This document shows positions 7,091 to 15,332 of a stretch of 20,091 bases of DNA, in pieces (the first letter of the stretch is position 1; each line of letters opens with the position of its first letter). The notes under the pieces were generated by a model. It did not search any database and was not told where the DNA came from. It was given only the letters and a program-made list of their open reading frames with translations. The DNA is from a virus. Location of the stretch: the IMG/VR virus record IMGVR_UViG_3300017765_000106, positions 1-20,091 of that record. The stretch is one strand, 5' to 3'. The translations under genes and the position numbers were made by a program.

Positions 7091-7791
7091 CACTCTTCCT
7101 CCAGAGGAGGACCCACGACTATACGATCAGTCGGCCTGTCGTGTTTGAACGGTATCTCGACTTTCCTATGCGTTCTCTCGTCCCTTATGGTCAATGTCTC
7201 CGAGACTATCATGTTCCTGTATAGTCCTGCGAGCATTCCGACTTCTCCGCATAACTCCTTGATGGTCGTGCGAATCCAGCCCTTTCTCCAATTGGATATC
7301 ATAGTCAAAGGACTCGATAGGTATGACAACAAGTGTTTGGCCTTTGAGAATGGGCCTTGTAAAAACACCAATTCCTGCAACTCTATCCTTCTTGGGAAGT
7401 CGCCATAGTGAACCTCAGTTGCCTCTCCAACTATGTTCAGGACATCTTGATGTTCGATGTCTAGGTAATGCTCCTTTAATAGCATGGGGCCATCAAACTT
7501 AGTCGATCCATATCCTACCAATCTAATACCTGCTACGGAGTCTAACCATGACTGCAACTGATTCAATCTATGCTGCTTGACCTCCATTCCCATGACTTCC
7601 ATCTGCCTTATCTGGACATCATCGCTAAGGAATATGACAAATGTCTTGCCATCGAAGAATATCGCTGCATCCATACTCGTATCATAGATAGATCTCCAAC
7701 CGTTCTTCAGACCAGTCGGGTCTGTCGTTGTGAATACCTTGAACGTGGCTATGTTGTTAGCCAGCATCCAATCATACAGATCCTTATCCAT
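7090..7791 (-). CDS. RNase H-like / DnaQ-like exonuclease fold, probably catalytically degenerate (233 aa)
   Basis: The middle has LVGYGSTKFDGPMLL (92-104), a good match to the second motif of DEDD-type RNase H-like nucleases (VGFNxxxFDxxxL). Later, IRTTIKELCGEVGMLAGLY (173-191) matches the third-motif helix (I-x-x-x-I-x-Y-C-x-x-D-V-x-x-T-x-x-L-Y), but with Glu183 where the catalytic Asp is expected. The first motif (DxE) is not evident: the N-terminus has MDAAIFFDGKTFVIF instead. The C-terminal TIRDERTHRKVEIPF resembles the tail of helicase-associated family members. The ATG at 7791, behind GAGGTTT, is preferred to the TTG at 7797. It follows the AAA+ ATPase gene by two bases, so the two may work together. 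Fold moderately sure; activity doubtful. Confidence 0.5.
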   Translation of the reverse strand: MDKDLYDWMLANNIATFKVFTTTDPTGLKNGWRSIYDTSMDAAIFFDGKTFVIFLSDDVQIRQMEVMGMEVKQHRLNQLQSWLDSVAGIRLVGYGSTKFDGPMLLKEHYLDIEHQDVLNIVGEATEVHYGDFPRRIELQELVFLQGPFSKAKHLLSYLSSPLTMISNWRKGWIRTTIKELCGEVGMLAGLYRNMIVSETLTIRDERTHRKVEIPFKHDRPTDRIVVGPPLEEE

Positions 7792-7793
7792 AT

Positions 7794-9245
7794 TCAAACC
7801 TCAAAATACACAAAGACAAGTCTTCCGTCTTTTACGGTTTTGACCACTCCGCTCTTTATCATGTCATCTATCTTCCTTCTGGCCGTCCTGACGTTTATTC
7901 CCGTCTGTTTCGCATAGACATCTGTAATCTGGCTCTTTCTAACGACTTCCCTGTTCACTCTGTTGTTGACCATCTTGTGACTCTTCTTCCATGCCACCTT
8001 CCACTTCTTCAGGTTCCCTTCAGTCTTCTTGGCTTCCCTGTATGATTCCTTATCCTCAAGCCACATGAACAGGTTGTTCAGATTGTCGAAGATGATCTCA
8101 GTTGCCATCATGACATGATCGCTTGTCAACTTGGTTGAGCCCATTGTAGCAGCAATCAAGTTGGTGAATATCAATGTGTAATTCTCGACGTTCGGGAGGA
8201 ACGACATGGCCGTCTCTCTTATGTTTTCATTTCTCACCTGTCTCACTAGAGCGTAATAGTCATCCACTGCATTGAGCAATGCAGGGTAGAAGTTGGCGGA
8301 CACTTGAAACACATCGTATCTGTGCTTTATCGCCAGCCTCTCCTTCTCCACATCGTTGAGTTTGGCGTAATCCTCCTCGCTCATTTCCGCTGCCTTGAGA
8401 ATCCTGCCACGGATGATGTCGCCAGTCTGCCTGATTGAGGCAGCAAGATCGTCATACGACCATATCTTATCCGGCACGGGAACGTATGCCCCACTCATCC
8501 TATGCTCACTGGTAGTCTGTCTCGTCTCTATGCTGACGCTGTTTTGGAAGAGGAATACTCTTTGGAAGAAACCCTTCTCAAGAACGTGAGACATGATATC
8601 CTTTGGAGGGAATGTGGTCATCCACAGAGATACTCCTGATGGAGTGTGGACCGAGCCACTCACAAGATGCTTGACAAGCACGTTCGTCTCACTTCCCAAT
8701 GGAGCCATGGCTTGTTGGAGATAGAGTATCTTATCGCTGAAATATGCTTTCTGATCGTTGAGGAGGACGCTCGCCTCGTCAAAGAGCAGAGTCTTGTATC
8801 CATTGAGAAGTCCGGGTATGACTTCCACATCATGCTCACCAGTCGGCTTCCCATTCTCCCCTATTATCGGTATCTTCTCAACCGTCCCTATCAACTTGGC
8901 ATCAGAACCAGCAGTGAAGGACTCGGCATTGATTTCCAATGCCCTGAGAAGTTTCGCTGTGAAGTCCCATGCTACTGACTTGCCGGTCCTTGACTCTTGT
9001 ATCCAATACACATGAGTCCTGCAATCAATGTGGCTTCCGTGAATAGGTATCCTGATGTATGGCGCTAGATACTGCCCCAAGACAAAGAAGTACGACAGCA
9101 GCCCCGCATATTCATTAAAGTAAGAAACCGTGTTGAACCTCTCGACATACTGTCGTATGAAATTGCTTCCAGCGGAGGGAGCATTGACGAACGAATAGTC
9201 GCTCCACTTCCGCTGTGAGTCATTACCAACAGATTCTCCAATCAA
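7794..9245 (-). CDS. AAA+ ATPase, MCM/DUF3987-like, candidate replicative helicase (483 aa)
   Basis: A P-loop-like site QESRTGKS (83-90) precedes a Walker B KTLLFDEA (D156, E157). Next come a sensor-1-like strand GVSLWMTTFPP and an arginine in GFFQRVFLF (R229), placed like the arginine finger of MCM and DUF3987 proteins ('G-F-x-x-R-F-L'). The C-terminal 55 residues (KSQITDVYAKQTGINVRTARRKIDDMIKSG...) form a winged helix, as in archaeal MCM. The first Walker A residue is Gln instead of Gly/Ala. The start is a TTG, supported by GGGGTGA five bases upstream. Its place beside primase, nucleases and an ssDNA-binding candidate suggests it unwinds DNA at the virus replication fork. No other helicase is visible in the window. 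Confidence 0.6.
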   Translation of the reverse strand: MIGESVGNDSQRKWSDYSFVNAPSAGSNFIRQYVERFNTVSYFNEYAGLLSYFFVLGQYLAPYIRIPIHGSHIDCRTHVYWIQESRTGKSVAWDFTAKLLRALEINAESFTAGSDAKLIGTVEKIPIIGENGKPTGEHDVEVIPGLLNGYKTLLFDEASVLLNDQKAYFSDKILYLQQAMAPLGSETNVLVKHLVSGSVHTPSGVSLWMTTFPPKDIMSHVLEKGFFQRVFLFQNSVSIETRQTTSEHRMSGAYVPVPDKIWSYDDLAASIRQTGDIIRGRILKAAEMSEEDYAKLNDVEKERLAIKHRYDVFQVSANFYPALLNAVDDYYALVRQVRNENIRETAMSFLPNVENYTLIFTNLIAATMGSTKLTSDHVMMATEIIFDNLNNLFMWLEDKESYREAKKTEGNLKKWKVAWKKSHKMVNNRVNREVVRKSQITDVYAKQTGINVRTARRKIDDMIKSGVVKTVKDGRLVFVYFEV

Positions 9246-9250
9246 CTACA

Positions 9251-9257
9251 TCACCCC
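9251..9257 (-). promoter_or_regulatory. Ribosome binding site deciding a TTG start
   Basis: GGGGTGA lies five bases upstream of the TTG at 9245, and no in-frame ATG exists near it. The site supports TTG as the real start of the AAA+ ATPase. It lies in one of the few gaps of the polycistron (9246-9292). That gap also holds TCATATAG (9281-9288), a weak TATA-like candidate. Confidence 0.6.
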
Positions 9258-9292
9258 AGAATTACCCCAAAGCCGCTATTCTATATGACCTC

Positions 9293-9997
9293 TCACGCTC
9301 GACTCAACTTCACTCTCTCATCTGCAACAGGATCCTCGCTGTTCAGACACTCTGATATTCTCTTGGCTCTTATCTTGCCGACACCCTCTATGGTTTGCAA
9401 CTCCTTAGGGTTGGCAGAGGTTATCTCTGCTATCGATCCGAAATGCTCTAACATCCTATTTGCAATGGCCTGACTGCAACCAGCGGCTCTGAGAATGTCC
9501 ACCCTTCGATCTTCTGATGCTGTCTTTCGCATCATCCTGTATGTCGATGATGATCCCAGAGTCCCGTGCTTCTCAAACCTCTTGCAGATGAAACGAGCAG
9601 CGGATGACTTGTCTGGGAATGTCACAACATGGACATCATAGTCAGTCATGAATCTCGCAATGGATCCCACGAATGATGCCCACGCCCTTGCATAGGGTAT
9701 CCTTCTGCCGCCCTTGCGAGCATCAGCGACATACTTGTCAACGGTTCCATGTATGACCAGTATCATGGTATTGTAGTTGTCATCGAGGTTCTGCAACTGC
9801 CTTTGGAGATGACCTGATTGCAATGACTGCATGTAATCATGTATGGTCTTGGCCTCTATGCCGACACTGGAGAAGGCATAGTCCGTGATGAGGTTCTCCC
9901 TTGTCTGATGATAGAGGTTGTTCTTATCGAGATACTTTCTCACTAATTCTTCAAGACCGGATTTCTCTCTATGGTCGATGAACATCACTTTAGTCAT
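9293..9997 (-). CDS. ERCC4-type (XPF/Mus81/Hef-like) nuclease with C-terminal HhH2 domain (234 aa)
   Basis: The nuclease domain starts with FIDHREKSGLEELVR (D8, R10, E11). D39 follows in the DYAF strand, then the core VGIEAKTIHDYMQSL (E48, K50, D54), and GHLQRQLQNL, matching the 'I-x-dGR-l-x-x-Q' segment. The family signature ERKxxxD reads EAKTIHD here, with Ala49 in place of Arg. Residues 166-219 form a double helix-hairpin-helix (hairpins around AAGC and EGVGKI) that binds branched or nicked DNA. Known relatives cut 3' flaps and fork structures, in archaea usually guided by PCNA. A likely job is resolving replication or recombination intermediates of the viral genome. The ATG overlaps the upstream stop (ATGA). 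Confidence 0.85.
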   Translation of the reverse strand: MTKVMFIDHREKSGLEELVRKYLDKNNLYHQTRENLITDYAFSSVGIEAKTIHDYMQSLQSGHLQRQLQNLDDNYNTMILVIHGTVDKYVADARKGGRRIPYARAWASFVGSIARFMTDYDVHVVTFPDKSSAARFICKRFEKHGTLGSSSTYRMMRKTASEDRRVDILRAAGCSQAIANRMLEHFGSIAEITSANPKELQTIEGVGKIRAKRISECLNSEDPVADERVKLSRA

Positions 9998-10272
9998 TGG
10001 TCATCCCCGCCCATGGCATAGGCATCTTGGAATAACTGTGCCCTGTTGAGCATGTCTGTTATCATCTCAGCGAATCTCGGATCGACTGTGATAGCAACCA
10101 ACTGCTCGTTCTGAAGAATCTCCATGAATCCGCTTTCATGGTTAAGCCTGAATGCCCATGGAAGAAAATCCATGGCTTGCTGTCTCTCTTCATCATCCAT
10201 ATCTTCCAGAGATCCTAACAGAGTCTCTGCTTTTTTCTTTCTTATCTCTTCTAATTCATTATCTTCCGTCAC
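9994..10272 (-). CDS. Small acidic protein of unknown function (92 aa)
   Basis: The start is GTG, overlapping the primase stop as GTGA. The N-terminal 40 residues are helical and charged (NELEEIRKKKAETLLGSLEDMDDEERQQAM). The second half has LVAITVDPRFAEMITDMLNRAQLFQDAY, a strand followed by a helix. No cysteine pairs, membrane segment or known motif are seen. Being translationally coupled between a primase and an ERCC4 nuclease, it could be an accessory subunit of either. That is inference from position only. Confidence 0.65.
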   Translation of the reverse strand: MTEDNELEEIRKKKAETLLGSLEDMDDEERQQAMDFLPWAFRLNHESGFMEILQNEQLVAITVDPRFAEMITDMLNRAQLFQDAYAMGGDDQ

Positions 10273-11366
10273 GATATACCACCTTTTCCATCATAGAAAG
10301 GACACTTGCCAACGCATAGACCCTGACTATACAGAGTCGGGCATGTAGGAGTCATGTATTCTCTGCTCATACCATGCATTATCATCTTACGAGTCACATC
10401 CGGTTTGTAATCAGACCAGTCCAATTCATGGATGAAACCGTGAGTCTTGTTGAGAATCTCAGATGGAGGTACTTTCGTGTTACTAGGAGGTCTGGCAAAC
10501 TTCCTGAAATAGTCCAAGAGATACATCAGGAGATACACCCTTGGCATGTGAGATGGGTTGCTGCCCTTGACACAAGCAGATGCCTCTATACATGGAAGCA
10601 TGGGTATCCCAGATACGCTTGATGCGGATATCGTGATGTCATCGCTGTCGAATTTCATGGCTGTGTTGTTGAGCATGAATGGGTTGCCCGGATCCCGATG
10701 AACGATGTCTATGTGAAGTCCCTTAGCACCACTTATCTTCATACCTCTGGATGCCTTGGTCGCCATCCTAGTGATATGGTCCCATCCGATGGCCAAGTCT
10801 GCTTGATCGACAGGTATCGACCACAGACCCCTCTTGAAGTTGAACGTGTTTGGTATTCTTATGTGTCTATCAGGCCTGAATGACACCACTGGATCAACTG
10901 TGATGAGATCCATGTCCTTGATCCACTTGTTCAACATCGCCCTGCCAGAGAATAATAGGTCATTCAACTGCATGGCAGACACGTCATGGATGGTGTCAAG
11001 CATAACCCAAACATGGTATCCACCCCCGCTAAACCATGTCGCATGGCGGTAGTCACAGTCTCTAAGATACTTGACAAGATTGTGTGTATCGACCGTGCAT
11101 CTAACCCCTGCCTCATCATCATCGATATCCATCATCTCCTTAGCCCTCCCCTTATCGAGGTCGATGACGAAATGCGGAACGATAGCAGTGGAGTATTCGC
11201 ATCTCGTCTTGTTGGGCTTCAATTCCTTGAAACCGTACACAGTCGTAGTCAGGTTGTCCTTGCCATTCATGGATGATACATAGCCCTGCAACTCATCCAT
11301 GTTCCTGACTACCTTCCTCAATCTCATATCGACCTCTCTTGGGAAGTGGTCGAAGAGATGGCTCAA
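10269..11366 (-). CDS. Archaeo-eukaryotic primase with PriL-like Fe-S C-terminal region (365 aa)
   Basis: Catalytic motifs of the archaeo-eukaryotic primase superfamily are clear. Motif I is HFVIDLD (D69, D71). Motif II is WFSGGGYHVWV (S113 to H118). Motif III is around DPVVSFRPDRHIRIPNTFNFKRG (D158). The C-terminal part has LPCIE (C259) and TCPTLYSQGLCVGKCPF (C342, C351, C355), four cysteines spaced like the [4Fe-4S] domain of the large primase subunit. Small-subunit catalysis and large-subunit initiation function thus seem fused in one chain, as in several archaeal plasmid and virus primases. It would make primers for genome replication. The start is a TTG overlapping the upstream stop (TTGA), with AGGAGG seven bases upstream. 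Confidence 0.85.
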   Translation of the reverse strand: MSHLFDHFPREVDMRLRKVVRNMDELQGYVSSMNGKDNLTTTVYGFKELKPNKTRCEYSTAIVPHFVIDLDKGRAKEMMDIDDDEAGVRCTVDTHNLVKYLRDCDYRHATWFSGGGYHVWVMLDTIHDVSAMQLNDLLFSGRAMLNKWIKDMDLITVDPVVSFRPDRHIRIPNTFNFKRGLWSIPVDQADLAIGWDHITRMATKASRGMKISGAKGLHIDIVHRDPGNPFMLNNTAMKFDSDDITISASSVSGIPMLPCIEASACVKGSNPSHMPRVYLLMYLLDYFRKFARPPSNTKVPPSEILNKTHGFIHELDWSDYKPDVTRKMIMHGMSREYMTPTCPTLYSQGLCVGKCPFYDGKGGIS

Positions 11367-12313
11367 GAGAAGGCCTCCTGTCTCAAATTTGATGGTTTGA
11401 GAACCTCATAGTATCTGGGACAGAATCCCTTGATCGCACACCATGGCTCGCATATGTATCTCACAGCCCCTTCATCCTTGAGGGGGAACATGACTCCATT
11501 CTTGTTTCCAGTGTATTGCTTGTGCATACCGACAAGATCCTTCAGCGACTTCATCATCGATGAAACCTCCCTGACTCTGACTGCCTCGATATGCCTGAAT
11601 ATATCGTCAGCGCCAGTGTGGTCCCATCCCCACCATTCAACGTCGAGTCCCCCAAGAACCTCATGCTCGCATCTCTTGATGAGATAGACGTAGTATGCCA
11701 TCTCCTTCCTCATGTGTTCCCACTTTCTAGGCTTGCCGCTCCACACTCCTGTCTTCAACTCATGGACATGGGGTATCCCTTCTCCATCCGCGAACAGCCT
11801 GTCAACGATTCCTGTAAGATGAACAAGAACGCCGTCGATCTCGACAACGGCATCGAGGGAAACCTCGTTTCCTATCGGTAGGAAGTATTCATCCTCGGCA
11901 GTCATGAACCTCTTTGCCTCGGCATCGAGATACTTGATGAGATGATCCTCCTCGCCCAGTGCGTATCCCTTCTCCTCGGATATGTGAGTGAGGAAATACT
12001 TCTTCACTTCATCATATCCATAGGACCTCATAGACAGTGCGTATGAGAGATTTATGTCCTGATAGAATTCCTCTATCGCATCGTGGACATTCGACCCCCT
12101 GATCATGTTGTCATTGGCAGGTTCCTTGATCCCCAAGGGATACTTCATGAAATACTGCTGGGCACAGAACCCAGCAGTGCCAAGAGATGTCTTGGATACC
12201 CTGAGTATGATGTCTGGGGGCATACCGGGATGCCAACCATAGGTTGACTTCAAACCGGGTTTGCCGGGGACATCATATGCCCTTGGTTCTCGTATCTTCA
12301 TTAATTCGGCCAT
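11363..12313 (-). CDS. Cas4/RecB-like PD-(D/E)XK exonuclease with Fe-S cysteines (316 aa)
   Basis: An N-terminal cysteine (GFCAQQYF, C50) and a C-terminal triplet, ICEPWCAIKGFC (C288, C292, C298), give the four ligands of a Cas4/AddB-type [4Fe-4S] cluster. Between them are RGSNVHDAIEEF (H77), LTGIVDRLFAD (D171) and PHVHELKTG (E185, K187), the metal-binding core of the fold. A helix, MRKEMAYYVYLIKR, replaces the usual QxxxY motif. Such enzymes resect DNA ends to leave ssDNA tails. No CRISPR array or cas1/cas2 is nearby. The context with a RecA-like ATPase and an OB-fold protein points to viral recombination or genome-end processing. Confidence 0.85.
   Translation of the reverse strand: MAELMKIREPRAYDVPGKPGLKSTYGWHPGMPPDIILRVSKTSLGTAGFCAQQYFMKYPLGIKEPANDNMIRGSNVHDAIEEFYQDINLSYALSMRSYGYDEVKKYFLTHISEEKGYALGEEDHLIKYLDAEAKRFMTAEDEYFLPIGNEVSLDAVVEIDGVLVHLTGIVDRLFADGEGIPHVHELKTGVWSGKPRKWEHMRKEMAYYVYLIKRCEHEVLGGLDVEWWGWDHTGADDIFRHIEAVRVREVSSMMKSLKDLVGMHKQYTGNKNGVMFPLKDEGAVRYICEPWCAIKGFCPRYYEVLKPSNLRQEAFS
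11374..11379 (-). promoter_or_regulatory. Ribosome binding site deciding the primase TTG start
   Basis: AGGAGG, seven bases before the TTG at 11366, lies inside the end of the nuclease gene. It supports initiation at TTG and coupling through the TTGA overlap. Confidence 0.65.
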
Positions 12314-12331
12314 TCATCAATACACCCCATA

Positions 12332-13600
12332 TCAGTTTTTAGAATCTTCTTGGATCACGTTGTCAGGATGGTCTATCGATCCATCTCTCAGACCCGGCCA
12401 TCCAAACCATTCGCCGCCTTCCTTGTCCTTCCTGAAGAGATGTATCCTTCCGGGGGACTTGAGGCTGGTTCGGTTCTGTGTGACCACAGCATAGGAATTG
12501 ACAACTCCAGTCAACTCCCCTCTGTCATCCCTGTCCTCATCGACCTCTATGATTGCAGTCTGTTGTAGCCAACCCTCTGTGTCCTTCAACCAGTGTGGGC
12601 TTCCCGCTCCGATGATCTCAGCACCTGTTGAATCGTATTGAGGCTTCATGTGCGTTATGATGTAGCAATGGACACCTCTCCTGCACAATTCCTGCAACAC
12701 AGTCAATGCGCTGTTGTATCGATTCTTTCGTATGTTCCAGTTGAACCTGCCAATCTTAGTCGTGGCATCCTTTCCTGCCACGGAGATGCCATCTGGACCC
12801 AACTTCAGGTCATCGACCTTCATGGTCGTCTCACAGATGTTCAGCCAATGGTCAGCGCCATCGAAGCATACCGACTTCAGGTATGGCTTAGGCATCTCTC
12901 CATTCTCTGCGAAGTATGCAGCCTGCCTATCTGCCTGATCGACAGCAGCCAATAGGAAGTCGAGGGTCTTCTGGTATGTCGCTGGGAAGTCATACGGGAC
13001 TCTGCTCTTGTTCTTGTTCAGCACCCATGGATTGAGAACAACGATGTTGTTGTTTCCCGGATGATGTGCAGCCTTGGTTGTTTCACCACCTAGATCGAAG
13101 TCAAGATGCCATATCTCTCCGCCGTTGTCAATCTCCTTCTCAGTGAGACTATCTAGGATAACCCCGGTCTTTCCGCTCTTTGGAGGTCCTGCTATGCCCA
13201 TGAGGATGTAATTGCCCTTCCATTCCTTCGATGCCCTTGCTGCGGCTATCTCCGTCTCTATGGGGTTCCAATCCACGTTACTGAACTCTGGGGCCGTGAC
13301 GACCTTGGGAGCCATTGGTTTCGGTTGTTTCATGTCCTTTGGAGTGGGCACGGGAGCCTTTGCCCTAGCCCTCTCCTTCTGGATGATCGCTTCCTCCTCC
13401 TCTCTCATCTGTTGAGGGGTTGGAGCATTGGGATCGATATCTTCTCCCCATATGTTCTTCTTTGCAGCCGCCTTGGGCTCTGATGCTTTCTTTGGAGGCG
13501 AACCGTCCGGCTTCTTTCCCGTCTTCGGGTCAACTTTCTCCCAGCCGTCTATGAATCCTGTTCCTGCCACGTTATCAGCCCCTGAATCCACCGAAGTCAT
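12332..13600 (-). CDS. RecA-like P-loop ATPase (AAA_24/Sak4-type) with disordered N-terminus (422 aa)
   Basis: The first 105 residues are Pro/Ala/Lys/Glu-rich and probably disordered. The ATPase core starts with ILMGIAGPPKSGKTG (Walker A G138-T145). A Walker B VCFDGAD (D247) and HCYIITHMKP, a sensor-like strand after a long helix, follow. The C-terminal part ends in a beta-rich HLFRKDKEGGEWFGW segment. This resembles phage Sak4/AAA_24 single-domain RecA-like proteins, which help single-strand annealing together with an SSB. The ATG at 13600 lies inside the end of the upstream OB-fold gene (26-base overlap), behind GGGGAC. The tight coupling supports a joint role. A RadB-like function is the alternative. 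Confidence 0.75.
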   Translation of the reverse strand: MTSVDSGADNVAGTGFIDGWEKVDPKTGKKPDGSPPKKASEPKAAAKKNIWGEDIDPNAPTPQQMREEEEAIIQKERARAKAPVPTPKDMKQPKPMAPKVVTAPEFSNVDWNPIETEIAAARASKEWKGNYILMGIAGPPKSGKTGVILDSLTEKEIDNGGEIWHLDFDLGGETTKAAHHPGNNNIVVLNPWVLNKNKSRVPYDFPATYQKTLDFLLAAVDQADRQAAYFAENGEMPKPYLKSVCFDGADHWLNICETTMKVDDLKLGPDGISVAGKDATTKIGRFNWNIRKNRYNSALTVLQELCRRGVHCYIITHMKPQYDSTGAEIIGAGSPHWLKDTEGWLQQTAIIEVDEDRDDRGELTGVVNSYAVVTQNRTSLKSPGRIHLFRKDKEGGEWFGWPGLRDGSIDHPDNVIQEDSKN

Positions 13601-14879
13601 TCATGTCCCCAGCGTCCTCTGGGACATCTTCAGCGATTATTGACCTGAGCGGGGATGCCCATACGTTCTTTGCATTGAATGAGAGTCTGATGTCTCCTAT
13701 GCTGTCAGTCCAAGATCTAGTCTGAACCACTGCGAACACCTGAGAGCCCTTGGCATAGGTATGCGTCTCGTTGTTCTTCATGACATTGAACGCACCCATG
13801 GTGACGAGTTTTCTTGATACGTCAACCCATATCGATGCATTGGAATCATTGTTCCTGAGGGAGTTGCTCATGAGAGTCAGCGAATGCTGGTATCCTCCTT
13901 CCGAGTATTCTCTCTCCTTTCCATCATGGTCTAAGTAATCCACGACGCCCCTGATTAGGAAGGTCGGGCCGACTTCTCTGCCTTGATCGGTTGTCCTCAG
14001 GTTATCGTCATGATACTCATGTAGTTGCGATAGGTCTGGCTCATAGGGTATGAATTGCGGTAGGAACTGCTCAGGCGAGAACATGTCCTTGACTTTCATC
14101 ATAATGCCATCGTCAACCCAATCAAGGCCGTACTGAGGCGATATGTTTCCTGCCTTCAGCACGGGCACTTCAGAGTCATACCATGCAGTGTCCTTCTCTG
14201 CCTTGAACATGACTGGCACATTCATCCTGATATCGATTTCAGCAGCATCCCATGAACACTCTAAAACCATAGGAGGCAATGGTCCCTCAGATAGGAACTT
14301 GTCCTTTTCATTGACAACCACAAGCCACTCTCTCTTGAACGAATATGCTTTCTTAGGGCCATTAGCACCCATCAGGGCGAACATGACTCCAGTCCTGCCG
14401 GTTATACCCCACTCTGGAGGATCATTCTCAGCACCTTGCTGGCGGAATACTGGTTTGTCGCCATGGTCATAGACGGTCCATGAGCCATCGTTCCATCCGA
14501 CCCTTCCGACACTAACGGTCCTGCTACCCGCAGTTATTCCATATCTGAGAAGGCTGGATACGTCCCCAGAAGCATCGATGACAGCAGTCCTCTGCTTCTC
14601 CATGAGGTCCCTCGTTCCGTTGTAGCCGACGACCATGCCGACCCAATCTGGTCCCTTTCCAGCGTTTCCACCGCCGCCTCTTCTTATGGTGGTGACTTCA
14701 AACGCTGCCATGAACGTATCAAAGTCCTCCTCATCTAAGCCTGCTGTCGATTTGCCAGCGGCTTCCCATAATTCAGGGTACATCTCTGCGACGAACTCTG
14801 AGAACTTCTCTGTGAACTCCTCATTGCTCCACCCTGTTGCATTCATTATTCGATCTATCTGTTGTTCATTCGATGTCAT
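13575..14879 (-). CDS. Probable OB-fold single-stranded DNA-binding protein, RPA-like (434 aa)
   Basis: Residues 1-62 are a small acidic helical domain (WSNEEFTEKFSEFVAEMYPELWE). A glycine-rich linker (GGGGNAGKG, 68-76) leads to a beta domain with DWVGMVVGYNGTRDL, which looks like an OB fold. A second beta domain near 310-400 (TFLIRGVVDYLDHDG...LTLMSNSL...IWVDVSRKLV) may be another. The last 20 residues are acidic and end with a Phe/Gly motif (DVPEDAGDMNDFGGF), like the C-terminal tails that SSBs use to recruit partners. It is followed directly by the RecA-like ATPase. AGGTGATC precedes the ATG by five bases. The fold is assigned by eye, so the family is uncertain. Confidence 0.5.
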   Translation of the reverse strand: MTSNEQQIDRIMNATGWSNEEFTEKFSEFVAEMYPELWEAAGKSTAGLDEEDFDTFMAAFEVTTIRRGGGGNAGKGPDWVGMVVGYNGTRDLMEKQRTAVIDASGDVSSLLRYGITAGSRTVSVGRVGWNDGSWTVYDHGDKPVFRQQGAENDPPEWGITGRTGVMFALMGANGPKKAYSFKREWLVVVNEKDKFLSEGPLPPMVLECSWDAAEIDIRMNVPVMFKAEKDTAWYDSEVPVLKAGNISPQYGLDWVDDGIMMKVKDMFSPEQFLPQFIPYEPDLSQLHEYHDDNLRTTDQGREVGPTFLIRGVVDYLDHDGKEREYSEGGYQHSLTLMSNSLRNNDSNASIWVDVSRKLVTMGAFNVMKNNETHTYAKGSQVFAVVQTRSWTDSIGDIRLSFNAKNVWASPLRSIIAEDVPEDAGDMNDFGGFRG

Positions 14880-14923
14880 CTTTTGATCACCTATTGTTAG
14901 GTTTCTAGCCAGAACCCGATTCA

Positions 14924-14930
14924 GATATAA
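14924..14930 (-). promoter_or_regulatory. Candidate archaeal TATA box in the longest intergenic gap
   Basis: The 63-base gap 14880-14942 is the only sizeable non-coding stretch in the polycistron. On the minus strand it contains GAGAGGTTATATC, a purine-rich BRE-like run followed by a TATA-like heptamer about 45 bases upstream of the ATG at 14879. The spacing would allow a short leader. This may be an internal promoter for the SSB/RecA/nuclease/primase set. Low certainty: AT-rich matches occur by chance. Confidence 0.3.
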
Positions 14931-14942
14931 CCTCTCTCAATA

Positions 14943-15332
14943 TCAATTGATTGAGCAGTGGAATTCATCTAACATGATTACCGTCTTCAAGACATCATCA
15001 TGTGATTTAGGATTGGATATCCTCCCGTTGAACTCACGGGCAGTCATGATGCCTTTCGGATCTCTGTTGATCGTCTCCATCCCCTCGATCATCATCAATA
15101 TGGATGATATCTCATCAGGCTTGGTGTATCTTCTTCTGAATGGTATCCCCTTTGATTCGATGGCCTTGCCAGCACTATCTCTCACTCTCTGATACGCTCC
15201 TTGGGGAAACCATATCTCAGTCCTGATGAGATATCCAGACGGCTTAGACTTGCTTCTCTCGCACCTAACCCCTGCTCTAAGGGAGGAGGCGAGAGCGACG
15301 AGGTGTCTATCATCCTCAGTCAAGATCGGCAT
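14943..15332 (-). CDS. Unknown protein (129 aa)
   Basis: The ATG overlaps the end of the ligase-like gene by 17 bases. The protein is mixed alpha/beta. A first part with RAGVRCERSKSKPSGYLIRTEIWFP suggests an antiparallel sheet. Next comes a helix (QRVRDSAGKAIESKG) and then a conserved-looking RRRYTKPDEISSILMMIEGMETI segment. I do not recognise it. The strand-helix-strand arrangement and basic patches would fit a small nucleic-acid-binding or homing-endonuclease-like fold, but no catalytic motif can be named. It is the last gene before the main intergenic gap. Confidence 0.6.
   Translation of the reverse strand: MPILTEDDRHLVALASSLRAGVRCERSKSKPSGYLIRTEIWFPQGAYQRVRDSAGKAIESKGIPFRRRYTKPDEISSILMMIEGMETINRDPKGIMTAREFNGRISNPKSHDDVLKTVIMLDEFHCSIN

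Noticed and set aside
9246-9292. Possible promoter or origin in the gap before the AAA+ ATPase
   Set aside because: Only a weak TATA-like run and the ribosome site are visible; no iterons, large palindrome or AT-rich unwinding region.
11363-12313. Cas4-like gene as part of a CRISPR-Cas locus
   Set aside because: No repeat-spacer array or cas1/cas2-like gene is present; the neighbours are replication and recombination genes.
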